In this document: one piece after another, positions 47,227 to 55,832 of the stretch | How positions within the stretch are numbered: position 1 is the first letter of the stretch | How the letters are laid out: every line of letters begins with the position of its first letter | Origin: Streptomyces aculeolatus | Lineage (GTDB): Bacteria > Actinomycetota > Actinomycetes > Streptomycetales > Streptomycetaceae | Direction: 5' to 3' | Assembly: GCF_020400605.1 (NCBI RefSeq) | Contig: NZ_JAINRD010000022.1 | Coordinates: 1 to 64,000 of the forward strand | Length of the DNA: 64,000 nucleotides | Notes under the pieces: model-generated | Database searches by the model: none | What the model was told of the DNA's origin: nothing | Seen by the model: only the letters and a program-made list of their open reading frames with translations | Translations under genes and position numbers: made by a program

Positions 47227-48441
47227 ATGCACGTCGCCACGTTCGTCTCGTCCCGGTGGTTCGTGGCGACGCTCTTCGTCGTCATCACCCTCGCCGACCT
47301 CGTGACCTCCGAGGGGCAGTCGCTCGGGGCGCTGTTCTCCGTCATCCCCGTCCTCGTCGCGGTGAACGGCAGACGGTCCGCCGTCATTGCCGCCGGTGCC
47401 CTCGGGCTGGTCCTGGCCTCGTTGCTGAGCTGGTACAACAACGACACGGGCACCGCCCAGTTCTTCGCCCGGTTCATCGCCGTCATCGGCGCCACCGCGC
47501 TCGGGATCGTCGTGCAGACCGTGCGTGTCGACCGCGAGAAGCGCCTCGCGCGGGCGCAGCGGATCGCGGACGTGGCGCAGCGGGCGCTGCTGCCGGTGAC
47601 CCCCGACCGCGTAGGGCCCTTCGCCGTCGCGGCCAGCTATGCGTCCGCCGCACACGACGCACAGGTCGGCGGCGACCTGTACGACGTGGTCGACACCGGC
47701 TCCGGGCTGCGGGCCGTGATCGGCGACGTACGCGGCAAGGGGCTGCCCGCCGTGCGCATCAGCGGCGGCGCGCTCGGCGTCTTCCGGGCCGTCGGGCACG
47801 ACGAGCGGGACCTGCCGCTGATCGCCCGCCGGATGGAGCACAGCGTGCTGCGCGAGGCGGAGCCCGAGGACTTCGTCACCGTGCTGCTCGTGGAGGTCAC
47901 CACCGGGGGCCGCTGCACGCTGCTGTCGTACGGGCACCCCCCTCCCCTCGTCCGCAACGCCGCGGGCGAGGTGCGCGAGGCCCCGGTCGCCGCCCACCCG
48001 CCGCTGGGTCTCGGGCTGCTGGGTGCCGCCCCCGGGGACGGCACCGCCGCCGGGCACGGCCCGGCGCCCCGCCCCGGCCACGGCTCCGGGGTCGTCCCGG
48101 CCACCGACCCCGCGATCGACCCCCTCGCCGCCCCGCGCCCCGGCGCCCCCGCGCGGACCACCGAGCTGGTCCTCGCCCCGGGCGACGAACTGCTCCTCGT
48201 CACCGACGGCGCCCTGGAAGCCCGCAACGCGGCCGGTGAGTTCTACCCCATGGTCCAGCGCTACGAGGAGTGCCCGGGCCCCCACGCGCCACCCGCCGAG
48301 GTGCTCGCCGCGCTCAACGCCGACCTGCGCGACTACAGCGGCGGCGCCCTCGACGACGACTCCGCGCTCCTCCTGCTGCGCTACATGCCGCCGCTGCCGG
48401 GAGAGCGCTCGTCCTCGGCCGGGGCCGTCTCGCCCCGCTGA
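47227..48441 (+). CDS. Membrane PP2C-type (SpoIIE/RsbU-like) phosphatase
   Basis: A 404-residue protein. The first 100 residues hold about four hydrophobic helices (WFVATLFVVITLADLV, ALFSVIPVLVAV, AVIAAGALGLVLASLL, FFARFIAVIGATALGIVV). From about 120 the SpoIIE phosphatase domain has the metal motifs VGGDLYDVVDTGSG and IGDVRGKGLPAVR, then YGHPPPLVRN and ELLLVTDGALEARN, ending DDDSALLLL. These enzymes usually dephosphorylate anti-anti-sigma factors. A Pro/Gly-rich insertion lies near 280-310. No anti-sigma partner is adjacent. The last 61 bp overlap the opposing antiporter gene. Confidence 0.88.
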   Translation: MHVATFVSSRWFVATLFVVITLADLVTSEGQSLGALFSVIPVLVAVNGRRSAVIAAGALGLVLASLLSWYNNDTGTAQFFARFIAVIGATALGIVVQTVRVDREKRLARAQRIADVAQRALLPVTPDRVGPFAVAASYASAAHDAQVGGDLYDVVDTGSGLRAVIGDVRGKGLPAVRISGGALGVFRAVGHDERDLPLIARRMEHSVLREAEPEDFVTVLLVEVTTGGRCTLLSYGHPPPLVRNAAGEVREAPVAAHPPLGLGLLGAAPGDGTAAGHGPAPRPGHGSGVVPATDPAIDPLAAPRPGAPARTTELVLAPGDELLLVTDGALEARNAAGEFYPMVQRYEECPGPHAPPAEVLAALNADLRDYSGGALDDDSALLLLRYMPPLPGERSSSAGAVSPR

Positions 48442-49715
48442 CCGGGCAGCCGCGGCACGTCGGCCGCCTCAGCCCCGTCCGACCCCTTCGCATCGGCGGC
48501 GTCGGCGGCGTCCGCGGCCCGTGCCTCCAGCGCCTCCCGCTCCGCGTCCCGCGCCTCGCGCCACTCCGTGACCCGCAGCGCGACCGGCTCCGTGTACCGG
48601 GCCGCCAGCGGTCCGACGATCACCAGCACCAGCACGTACGCCGTCGCCAGCGGCCCCAGGTCCGGCTCGACGCCGGCGGTGACCGCGATCCCCGCGATGA
48701 CGATGGAGAACTCGCCCCGCGCGACGAGCGTGCCGCCGGCCCGCCAGCGGCCCTTCACCGAGATCTCCGCGCGTTTCGCCGCCCAGTAGCCCGTCGCGAT
48801 CTTCGTCCCCGCCGTCACGACCGCCAGCGCCAGCGCCGGCAGGATCACCGGCGGGATCGACTCGGGGTCGGTGTGCAGGCCGAAGAAGACGAAGAACACC
48901 GCGGCGAAGAGGTCCCGCAGCGGACTGAGCAGGTTGTGCGCGCCCTCGGCCACTTCGCCCGACAGGGCGATGCCCACAAGGAACGCGCCCACCGCCGCCG
49001 ACACCTGGAGCTGCTGGGCGAGTCCGGCGACCAGCAGCGTCAGACCCAGGACGACGAGCAGCAGCTTCTCGGGGTCGTCGCTGGAGACGAAGCGCGAGAT
49101 CAGCCGCCCGTAGCGGACGGCGACGAAGAGCACCGCGCCCGCCACGCCGAGCGCGATGGCCAGCGTGGCGCTGCCCTGCGCGATGCCGACGCCGGCGACC
49201 AGCGCGGTGACGATCGGCAGGTAGACCGCCATCGCCAGGTCCTCCAGGACCAGCACGCTGAGGATCACCGGCGTCTCGCGGTTGCCGAGCCGGCCGAGGT
49301 CGCCGAGGACCTTGGCGATGACGCCGGAGGACGAGATCCAGGTGACGCCGGCCAGCACCACGGCGGCGACGGCGCCCCAGCCGAGCAGCAGCGCCATGAT
49401 CGCGCCCGGCAGTGCGTTGAACGTGAAGTCGACGACCCCGGCCGGGTACTGGGTCTTGAGGTTCGAGACCAGATCGCTGGCCGTGTACTCCAGGCCGAGC
49501 ATCAGCAGCAGCAGGATCACGCCGATCTCGGCGCCGATCGCCACGAAGTCCTCGCTGGCGCCGAGCGGCAGCAGCCCGCCCTCGCCGAAGGCGAGCCCGG
49601 CCAGCAGGTACAGCGGGATGGGAGAGAAATGGAAGCGGCCCGCGAACCGCCCGAGCAGACCGAGTCCGAGGATGATCGCGCCGAACTCGATGAGGAAAAC
49701 CGCGTAGGAGTGCAA
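48381..49715 (-). CDS. Monovalent cation/proton antiporter, CPA2 (KhtU-like)
   Basis: A 444-residue antiporter with 12-13 hydrophobic helices. LMLGLEYTASDL, TWISSSGVIAKVLGDLGRLGNRETPVILSVLVLEDLAMAVYLP, QVSAAVGAFLVGIALSGEVAEGAHNLLSPLRDLFAAVFFVFFGL and GTLVARGEFSIVIAGIAV are typical of KefB/KhtU proteins. The C-terminus is short, with no TrkA-N domain. TTG 49715 starts 4 bp after the stop of the TrkA-C protein, with GGGAG 7 nt upstream. The pair resembles KhtTU: potassium efflux gated by the small subunit. Confidence 0.9.
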   Translation of the reverse strand: MHSYAVFLIEFGAIILGLGLLGRFAGRFHFSPIPLYLLAGLAFGEGGLLPLGASEDFVAIGAEIGVILLLLMLGLEYTASDLVSNLKTQYPAGVVDFTFNALPGAIMALLLGWGAVAAVVLAGVTWISSSGVIAKVLGDLGRLGNRETPVILSVLVLEDLAMAVYLPIVTALVAGVGIAQGSATLAIALGVAGAVLFVAVRYGRLISRFVSSDDPEKLLLVVLGLTLLVAGLAQQLQVSAAVGAFLVGIALSGEVAEGAHNLLSPLRDLFAAVFFVFFGLHTDPESIPPVILPALALAVVTAGTKIATGYWAAKRAEISVKGRWRAGGTLVARGEFSIVIAGIAVTAGVEPDLGPLATAYVLVLVIVGPLAARYTEPVALRVTEWREARDAEREALEARAADAADAADAKGSDGAEAADVPRLPGQRGETAPAEDERSPGSGGM

Positions 49716-49719
49716 GCGC

Positions 49720-50193
49720 TCACTCCCGCCCGAGCAGCGCCGCGGCCGCCTCGATGCCTTCGCGGGTGCCGATCACGATGAGCGTGTCGCCGCCGGCGAA
49801 CCGGAAGTCCGGGGTGGGGGAGGGGATGGCCTCCGCGCGCCGCAGCACGGCCACGATCGACGCCCCCGTCTCGGTGCGGATCCGCGTCTCGCCCAGCACC
49901 CGGCCGTTCCAGTACGACGTGGCCGACAGCTCGACGCGCTCGGCGACCAGCCCCAGGTCGGTGGTGTGCAGCAGGTTCGGACTGTGGTGCGACGGCATGA
50001 GCGCATCGATCAGTGCCGCCGTCTCGGCGCCGTTGAGATGCAGCGACTGCGCGCAGGCGTCCGGGTCGTCGGAGCGGTAGACATTGATCGACCGGGTGCC
50101 GTCCCGGTGCGCGATCACCGACAGGTGCTTCTTCTGCGCCCGTGTCGTGAGGTCGTATTTCACACCGATCCCCGGCAGTGGCGTGGTGCTCAT
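49720..50193 (-). CDS. Antiporter regulatory subunit with TrkA-C domain (KhtT-like)
   Basis: A 157-residue protein. The N-terminal half (PGIGVKYDLTTRAQKKHLSVIAHRDGTRSINVYR) is diagnostic of KhtT-type subunits; the C-terminal half (LSATSYWNGRVLGETRIRTETGASIVAVLRRAEAIPSPTPDFRFAGGDTLIVIGTREGIEAAAALL) is a TrkA-C/RCK_C ligand domain. KhtT binds nucleotides such as c-di-AMP and senses pH in Bacillus; in actinomycetes the ligand is an inference. ATG 50193 is chosen because family similarity begins there. Operon with the antiporter. Confidence 0.9.
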   Translation of the reverse strand: MSTTPLPGIGVKYDLTTRAQKKHLSVIAHRDGTRSINVYRSDDPDACAQSLHLNGAETAALIDALMPSHHSPNLLHTTDLGLVAERVELSATSYWNGRVLGETRIRTETGASIVAVLRRAEAIPSPTPDFRFAGGDTLIVIGTREGIEAAAALLGRE

Positions 50194-50463
50194 CCTTGGA
50201 GCAGGCACGGCCCGTCCCCTTTCCGACTTTCGCTGAATGTCGCGCGTACGCGGCCCCGGGATTCGGGCAGCCGATCCCCCCGCGCGGCGCAGCGGATATC
50301 GTGCCATCCCCGCGTACGGCGAGAACATGGGTGTCAGCACGGATGGACAGCGCGGCGTCGGCCGGGCCACCATCAGTGCCGGGACGGTAGTCTTCTCCGC
50401 CGGTCGCAGCCCCGGTCAGGCCCGGTCCCGCCGGCTGCGTCCACCGTCCCAGGGAACCCGCGA

Positions 50464-51126
50464 ATGAACCCAGCGGTCAAGGCCCGCGTTCTGCTCGCCG
50501 ACGACCACGCGCTCGTACGCCGCGGCATCCGGCTGATCCTCGACGCCGAGCCCGACCTGGCCGTCGCGGCGGAGGCGGGCGACGGCGCCGAGGCCGTGGC
50601 GCTCGCCCGCGACGGGACGGCCGTGGACCTGGCGATCCTGGACGTGGCGATGCCCCGGCTGACGGGGCTGCAGGCGGCGCGCGAGCTGTCCCGCGTACGG
50701 CCGGAGCTGCGGATACTCATCCTGACGATGCACGACAACGAGCAGTACTTCTTCGAGGCGCTGAAGGCCGGGGCCGCGGGCTACGTGCCCAAGTCGGTCG
50801 CCGACCGCGACCTCGTCGAGGCGTGCCGCGCCGCGCTGCGCGACGAGCCGTTCATCTACCCGGGCGCGGAGACGGCCCTCATCCGCCGCTACCTCGACCG
50901 CGCCCGCCAGGGCGACCCGCTGCCCGCCCGGCCGATCACGGAGCGGGAGGAGGAGATCCTCAAGCTCGTCGCCGAGGGGCACACCTCGAAGGAGATCGGG
51001 GACCTGCTGGTCATCAGCGCGAAGACGGTGGAGCGGCACCGGGCCAACCTGCTGCAGAAGCTGGGGCTGCGGGACCGCCTGGAGCTGACGCGGTACGCGA
51101 TCCGGGTGGGCCTGATCGAACCCTGA
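50464..51126 (+). CDS. NarL/LuxR-family response regulator (no adjacent kinase)
   Basis: A 220-residue regulator. Receiver domain 1-120 with acidic Asp13/Asp14, phosphoacceptor Asp60 (LAILDVAMPR), Thr88 and Lys110 (YVPKSV). C-terminal LuxR helix-turn-helix about 155-215 (ITEREEEILKLVAEGHTSKEIGDLLVISAKTVERHRANLLQKLGLRDRLELTRYAI). The usual histidine kinase gene is missing next door; the only NarL-type kinase in the window is at 60449. Divergent from the KhtT-like gene. Confidence 0.92.
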   Translation: MNPAVKARVLLADDHALVRRGIRLILDAEPDLAVAAEAGDGAEAVALARDGTAVDLAILDVAMPRLTGLQAARELSRVRPELRILILTMHDNEQYFFEALKAGAAGYVPKSVADRDLVEACRAALRDEPFIYPGAETALIRRYLDRARQGDPLPARPITEREEEILKLVAEGHTSKEIGDLLVISAKTVERHRANLLQKLGLRDRLELTRYAIRVGLIEP

Positions 51127-51168
51127 CGCCGGGTACGGGCAGGCCCGCGCGCCCGACACCGAAGGACC

Positions 51169-51201
51169 GGCGGGGCACGGCCCCTCTGGCCGCTCCCCGC
51201 C
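51169..51201. terminator. Hairpin between the response regulator and MFS genes
   Basis: GGCGGGG (51169-51175) pairs with CCCCGCC (51195-51201), with an inner GGCC/GGCC stem. It lies between convergent genes. Confidence 0.5.
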
Positions 51202-51267
51202 GCTCCCCCGCCGCACCCGGCCACTCCCGGGTGCGTACCGCGTCCTCCCGCGGCCTTTGCCGCCGGC

Positions 51268-52665
51268 TCAGGCAGCCGCCGGTGCCGGCCGGCCGGGCGT
51301 CAGCGCCCCCGCGACCGCCGCCGACACCGCCGCCGCGACCGCCGCCACGGTGAACGCCTCCGTGAACCCCTCCAGCGTGCTGCCGACGAGGCTCGCCGCC
51401 GCCACGCTGGAGACCACCGCGGCACCCAGCGAGGCGCCGAACTCGTGGAACGTGCTCACGATGCCGGAGGCGATGCCCGCCTCGTGCGGCGCCACCCGGC
51501 CCAGCGCCGTCGCCGAGGCGACCACGAACATCGCGCCCGTGCCCAGCGCCGCGACGGTCACCCCGATCGCGACCGTCGCCGGCCGCATCGACACGGCGGG
51601 CACCGCGAGCCCGGCCGCCGCGGCGGCCAGCGCCGCGATGGCGGGCGCCCGCGCGCCCGTCCGGCCGATCAGCCGGCCGGTCAGGTCGGCCCCCAGCATC
51701 GCCGCGAACGCGACGGGCAGGAAGAGCAGCCCGGTGCGCAGCGCCCCGTAGCCGCGGGCGTGCTGGTAGTAGAAGGTGCCCAGGAAGAACACCGCCACCA
51801 TCAGCGCCGTCGCCATCAGGATGAGGAACGCGCCGGTGGCCACGGGCCGGCGGGCCAGCAGCCGCACGTCCATCAGCGGGCTGCGGGCGCGCCGCTGCCA
51901 GACGGTGAACAGCAGGTAGCCGACGGCCGCGAGCAGGACGAGCCCGGCGGTGCGGGCCGTGAGCCAGCCGCGTTCACCGGCGTCGATGAGGCCGTAGATC
52001 AGCGTCGCCGTCGAGGCGGTCACCAGCGCCGCACCGAGCAGGTCCACCCGCGGCCGCTCGGCGGGAGCCGGGCGCGAAGGCAGCAGCACCGCGAGCACGG
52101 CGACGATGGCGAGGCCGATGGGCACGTTGACGTAGAAGACCCACGGCCAGCCGGGACCCGCGGTCAGCAGTCCGCCGAGGAGGACGCCGAGCGCCGCCCC
52201 GCCGCCGCCGAGCGCGGACCAGATGCCCAGCGCCTTGTTCCGCTCCTCGCCGTCGAAGAGCGTGACCACCAGCGACAGCGCCGCGGGCGACAGCAGCGCC
52301 GCGCCGACGCCCTGCGCGATGCGCCCGCCGACCAGCGCGCCGCCCGACTCGGCGAGCCCCGTGGTCAGGGACGCCGCGGTGAAGACCAGCAGCCCGGCGA
52401 GGACCACGCGCTTCGGGCCGATCAGGTCCGCGATCCGCCCGCCGAGCAGCATCAGCCCGCCGAAGGTCAGCGTGTACGCGCTGACCGTCCAGGTCAGCGC
52501 CGCGCGGCCGAGCCCGAGGTCGTCGCCGATGTGCGGGAGCGCGATGGCCACCACCGTCACGTCGAGGATCAGCATGAGCTGCGCCACCCCCAGGAACCCG
52601 AGGATGCGCCAGCGGGCCGGGTGCCGCCCCTCTGCGGTCGTGTGCCCGGCCTCGTGCGTAGTCAT
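51268..52665 (-). CDS. MFS drug transporter, DHA2 (14-helix) family
   Basis: A 465-residue transporter. MLILDVTVVAIALPHIGDDL in helix 1 (LDxTVVNVALP-type motif), GGRIADLIGPKRVVLAG (motif A) and GALLGV-like LGGGGAALGVLLGGLL (motif C, antiporter) identify the EmrB/QacA group, which exports drugs or cell metabolites by proton antiport. GGGAGGG 5 nt before ATG 52665. A divergent TetR gene and intervening palindrome indicate drug-inducible control. Confidence 0.92.
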   Translation of the reverse strand: MTTHEAGHTTAEGRHPARWRILGFLGVAQLMLILDVTVVAIALPHIGDDLGLGRAALTWTVSAYTLTFGGLMLLGGRIADLIGPKRVVLAGLLVFTAASLTTGLAESGGALVGGRIAQGVGAALLSPAALSLVVTLFDGEERNKALGIWSALGGGGAALGVLLGGLLTAGPGWPWVFYVNVPIGLAIVAVLAVLLPSRPAPAERPRVDLLGAALVTASTATLIYGLIDAGERGWLTARTAGLVLLAAVGYLLFTVWQRRARSPLMDVRLLARRPVATGAFLILMATALMVAVFFLGTFYYQHARGYGALRTGLLFLPVAFAAMLGADLTGRLIGRTGARAPAIAALAAAAAGLAVPAVSMRPATVAIGVTVAALGTGAMFVVASATALGRVAPHEAGIASGIVSTFHEFGASLGAAVVSSVAAASLVGSTLEGFTEAFTVAAVAAAVSAAVAGALTPGRPAPAAA

Positions 52666-52682
52666 CAGTGCCCTCCCAATAC

Positions 52683-52741
52683 CTCGTACGTTGATGTACG
52701 AGTTCTAACGGAGGACTGTAACGCAAACATTCCCGTACGAG
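52683..52741. promoter_or_regulatory. TetR operator CTCGTAC-N6-GTACGAG plus half site
   Basis: CTCGTAC (52683-52689) and GTACGAG (52696-52702) form an inverted repeat 18 bp upstream of the MFS start codon. A further GTACGAG (52735-52741) overlaps the region just before TAGGCT (52743-52748), the likely -10 of the leaderless tetR gene. One repressor could therefore control both directions. Confidence 0.75.
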
Positions 52742-52755
52742 TTAGGCTGGCCCGC

Positions 52756-53373
52756 ATGACCGCCTCCACCGGCTCCGGCGCCGGCACCCGCCCGCGCCGC
52801 CGCGCCGACGCCGAGCGCAGCATCGCCCGCATCGTCGCCGCCGCCCGCGGGCGGCTGGGCTCCGACCCGAACGCGACGACCGACGACATCGCCAAGGCGG
52901 CGGGCGTGGGGCGGATGACCCTCTACGGCCACTTCAAGACCCGGGCCGAACTGGTCGACGCCGCGCTGCGGGACGCGGTCCAGGACGGCGACCGGACGCT
53001 GGCTGCCGTGGACCTGAGGGGCGACGCGTACGAGGCCATGCGCCGGCTGCTGGTCTCCAGCTGGGCGCTGGTCGCCGAGTCCGCGGCGCTGCTGACCGCC
53101 GCCCAGGGCGTACTGCCGGCCGGGCGGGTGCGGGAGCTGCACGCCGGCCCGGCCGTGCGCGTCGGCGAACTCGTCCGCCGCGGCCAGGACCAGGGGGTCT
53201 TCCGCACCGACATGCCGACGGCCTGGCTCGTCGGGGTCGTGCAGCACATCCTGCACGGCGCCGCGGAGGACGTCCGCGGCGGGCGGCTGGAGCTGCCGCC
53301 GGGCGAGGTCTCCGACGTGGTCACGAAGTCGGTGCTGGCGGTCCTCGCCACACCGCCGGCGCCCGGCCCGTAG
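52756..53373 (+). CDS. TetR-family repressor
   Basis: A 205-residue TetR protein: RSIARIVAAARGRLGSDPNATTDDIAKAAGVGRMTLYGHFKTRAELVDAAL (about 20-70) is the DNA-binding domain, the rest the helical ligand domain with LPAGRVRELHAGPAVRVGELVRRGQDQGVFRTDMP. It faces the DHA2 transporter gene and almost certainly represses it. ATG 52756 is 7 nt beyond the -10 with no ribosome site. Confidence 0.92.
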   Translation: MTASTGSGAGTRPRRRADAERSIARIVAAARGRLGSDPNATTDDIAKAAGVGRMTLYGHFKTRAELVDAALRDAVQDGDRTLAAVDLRGDAYEAMRRLLVSSWALVAESAALLTAAQGVLPAGRVRELHAGPAVRVGELVRRGQDQGVFRTDMPTAWLVGVVQHILHGAAEDVRGGRLELPPGEVSDVVTKSVLAVLATPPAPGP

Positions 53374-53411
53374 CCCCGGAGACCCCGCCGCGCGTACCTA
53401 CCGTGCGCGCG

Positions 53412-54389
53412 CTAGCCGTTGAGGCCGAAGAACGCGATGGCGCGCTCGGCCATGCCGGACATCGGCAGCGAGTGGCCCACCCCCTGCAGGCTGACCGCCT
53501 CGACCGGCGCCTGCTCGCCGGTGCCGCCGTAGCGGGTGCGGGTCCAGCCGGACTGCGGGCTGTCGGTCATGGACGGGGTCTGGCTCAGGCCGTGGACATC
53601 GGTCCACTGCTTGATCTCCTCCTGGAAGTTGGGGTAGCGCAGCGTGGTGTCGTTGGTGCCGTGCCACACCTGCATCCGCGGGCGCGCTCCGGCGTAGCCG
53701 GGGTACGCGCCGCGCACCAGATCGCCCCACTGCTGCGGGGTGCGGATGATCTGCCCGTTGGCGCAGGCGCTGTTCCAGCCGGAGCCGTCGGTGGTGGCGA
53801 AGCAGCTGTGCGGTACGCCCATGAACGCCGCGCCCGCCTTGAAGACGTCGGGGTAGTTGCCGAGCATGACGTTGGTCATCATCGCGCCGGACGAGGCACC
53901 GGTGACGAACGTCCGGTTCGGGTCGGCGCCGTTGTTGGCGCGCACGTACTGCACCATCGAGCGGATGCCCACCGGGTCGCTGCCGCCGTCGCGGCGCAGC
54001 GCCTGCGGCGAGGAGACGTCGAAGCACTGGCCGCTGCGGGTGGCGGACGGGTAGACGACGATGAAGCCGTAGCGGTCGGCGAGCCGGGCGAACTCGGTGC
54101 CCGAGTAGAACGCGGGGCCCGAGCCCGTGCAGTAGTGGATTGCGACGAGCACGGCGGGCTGCGGGCGGACGTTGTCCGGGACGTAGAGGTGCATGCGCAG
54201 GTTGCTGGGGTTGCTGCCGAAGTTCGTCACCTCGCGGAGGGTCGCCGCGGACGCCTGTGGCGGTGCGCTGAGCGACAGGGCCGCCAGAAGGGCAAGGACG
54301 CAGCCGAGCAGCGCGGCGTGCAGCGGGCGCGCCCGGCGGCGGACGGGGGGCGGGGGAGCGGTGACTCGGGCTGCGGCTCTGGTGAACAT
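53412..54389 (-). CDS. Secreted CE1-like esterase (PHB depolymerase / acetylxylan-feruloyl esterase type)
   Basis: A 325-residue exported alpha/beta hydrolase. Arg-rich start and Leu/Ala core form a signal peptide cleaved near ASA-A49. RPQPAVLVAIHYCTGSGPAFY carries the oxyanion strand, the nucleophile is Ser166 in TGASSGAMMTNVML, MQVWHGTNDTTL contributes Asp and GVGHSLP His. This is the esterase PHB-family also containing acetylxylan and feruloyl esterases; the latter fits the xylanase and cellulase in the same window. No binding module. ATG 54389 has AAAGG 8 nt upstream; ATG 54395 is possible. Confidence 0.88.
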   Translation of the reverse strand: MFTRAAARVTAPPPPVRRRARPLHAALLGCVLALLAALSLSAPPQASAATLREVTNFGSNPSNLRMHLYVPDNVRPQPAVLVAIHYCTGSGPAFYSGTEFARLADRYGFIVVYPSATRSGQCFDVSSPQALRRDGGSDPVGIRSMVQYVRANNGADPNRTFVTGASSGAMMTNVMLGNYPDVFKAGAAFMGVPHSCFATTDGSGWNSACANGQIIRTPQQWGDLVRGAYPGYAGARPRMQVWHGTNDTTLRYPNFQEEIKQWTDVHGLSQTPSMTDSPQSGWTRTRYGGTGEQAPVEAVSLQGVGHSLPMSGMAERAIAFFGLNG

Positions 54390-54415
54390 GTCCATGCCCT
54401 TTCTAGACTGCGGGT

Positions 54416-55690
54416 GTGAAGGGTCTGCTGGTGCGGCTTTCATCACTGGACGCGGACGCCGCCGCGGCGGTGCGCGTGATCGCCCACTTCCAGGCGCTGC
54501 TGGGCGGCGGGGCCGTCGACCCCGAGGTGCTGGTGCGGTCGACCGCCGCGCTGGCGGGCTGCCCGGCGGGGCTGGCGCGCCCGGCGGAGGCGCCTGACCG
54601 GACCGGCCGGGCGGTGCGGTTCGGGCCGGACGGCGCGGAGCTGCCGTGCGGCGGGCCGCCCGGTTCGGCCGGGTCGTCCGGCCCTGTGAGGGCGGCCGGT
54701 CCGGAGTCGGGGGTGCGGTCGTTGGCCCCCGCGGGGTGCGTGTGGCTCGAACGGACCGGCGGTCCCGGCCCGTTGGACGACCTGGTCCTCGAATGGATGG
54801 CGCTGGCCGCCGGCATGAGCCCGCCGCGCCCCGCCCGCCCACCGCATGTCGCCGACCCCGCGCTGGTGGAGACCGTGCTCTCGGAGCGGGAGGCCGTCGA
54901 GGACCGCGTACGCGCCCTGCGACTGCTCGGCCTCAGCCCCGAACGGCCGCTGCGCGTGGTGGCGGTGTCCGGCGGGCGGGACGCCGACGCGGGTGTCGAG
55001 GCGGTTGCGCTGCTCGCGCGCGGCGTACCGGGTGCGACGGTGCGGATCGCGGCGATGGACGCGCTGGCGGCGGTGCTGGTGCAGCCGGCCGAGGGCGGTG
55101 CGGGCACGGCGGGGGAGCTGGCCCGGGGCCTGTCGCTCGCGGCGGCGGAGCGCGTACGGGGACGGGTCCCCGGTCGCACGGGTGGAGCGGCACCGCGTGC
55201 GGGGGACGGGGAGTGCGGCGGGCCCGGGGACGGTACGCGATCGCCGGTGCGCGGGGCGAGGTTCGGGGTCGGGGGAGGGGCGGCGCCCGTACGGGCCCAC
55301 GTCTCCTGGGCCGAGGCCCGCACGGCGCTGCGGTTCGCCGGGGCCGGCGGCCCGGGGGAGACGGTGGTCGACCACGACGCGCTCGGCCCGCTCGCGCTGC
55401 TCGCCGAGGTGCCGGCGGACCGGCTGCGCGCCGACCCGGGCGTACGGGCCCTGACCGCGCTCGCCGCGCGCGACGGGGGCGGGTCGAGCATCGCGGCGCT
55501 GGACGCCTTCTGCCGCACGGGGTCCCTGCGCCGGGCCGCCGCCGAACTGCACCTGCACCACAGCTCCGTGGCGGCCCGGCTGGCCCGCGCGCAGACGGCG
55601 CTCGGCGGCCGGCTGCGCGAGCCCGACGACCGGCTGCGCGCCCGGCTCGCCCTGTACGCCTGGCGGTTGGCGACGGCCGCCGACGAGTGA
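54416..55690 (+). CDS. PucR/CdaR-type helix-turn-helix regulator
   Basis: A 424-residue protein whose C-terminus is an HTH_30 (PucR C-terminal) domain: SSIAALDAFCRTGSLRRAAAELHLHHSSVAARLARAQTALGGRLREPDDRLRARLALYAWRL. The N-terminal half is Gly/Ala-rich with GGD-like helix-strand elements (LSLAAAERVRG, VRAHVSWAEARTALRFAG) but no named sensor domain. TAGACT (54404-54409) lies 6 nt before the GTG, with no ribosome site, so it is probably leaderless; its promoter overlaps the start of the divergent esterase gene, suggesting it controls that gene. Confidence 0.8.
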   Translation: MKGLLVRLSSLDADAAAAVRVIAHFQALLGGGAVDPEVLVRSTAALAGCPAGLARPAEAPDRTGRAVRFGPDGAELPCGGPPGSAGSSGPVRAAGPESGVRSLAPAGCVWLERTGGPGPLDDLVLEWMALAAGMSPPRPARPPHVADPALVETVLSEREAVEDRVRALRLLGLSPERPLRVVAVSGGRDADAGVEAVALLARGVPGATVRIAAMDALAAVLVQPAEGGAGTAGELARGLSLAAAERVRGRVPGRTGGAAPRAGDGECGGPGDGTRSPVRGARFGVGGGAAPVRAHVSWAEARTALRFAGAGGPGETVVDHDALGPLALLAEVPADRLRADPGVRALTALAARDGGGSSIAALDAFCRTGSLRRAAAELHLHHSSVAARLARAQTALGGRLREPDDRLRARLALYAWRLATAADE

Positions 55691-55832
55691 CCGCGTCGCG
55701 GCGCCGAATACGACCCGGTATGCGGAGGACGCTCCGTCTTGCGATGCACCGAACCAGACGCCGCGGCGCCCGCCCTGCGGGCGGACGACGGGACTTTCGA
55801 CACAGGCCCTGGCGCGGTGGGGGGCACGGGCG

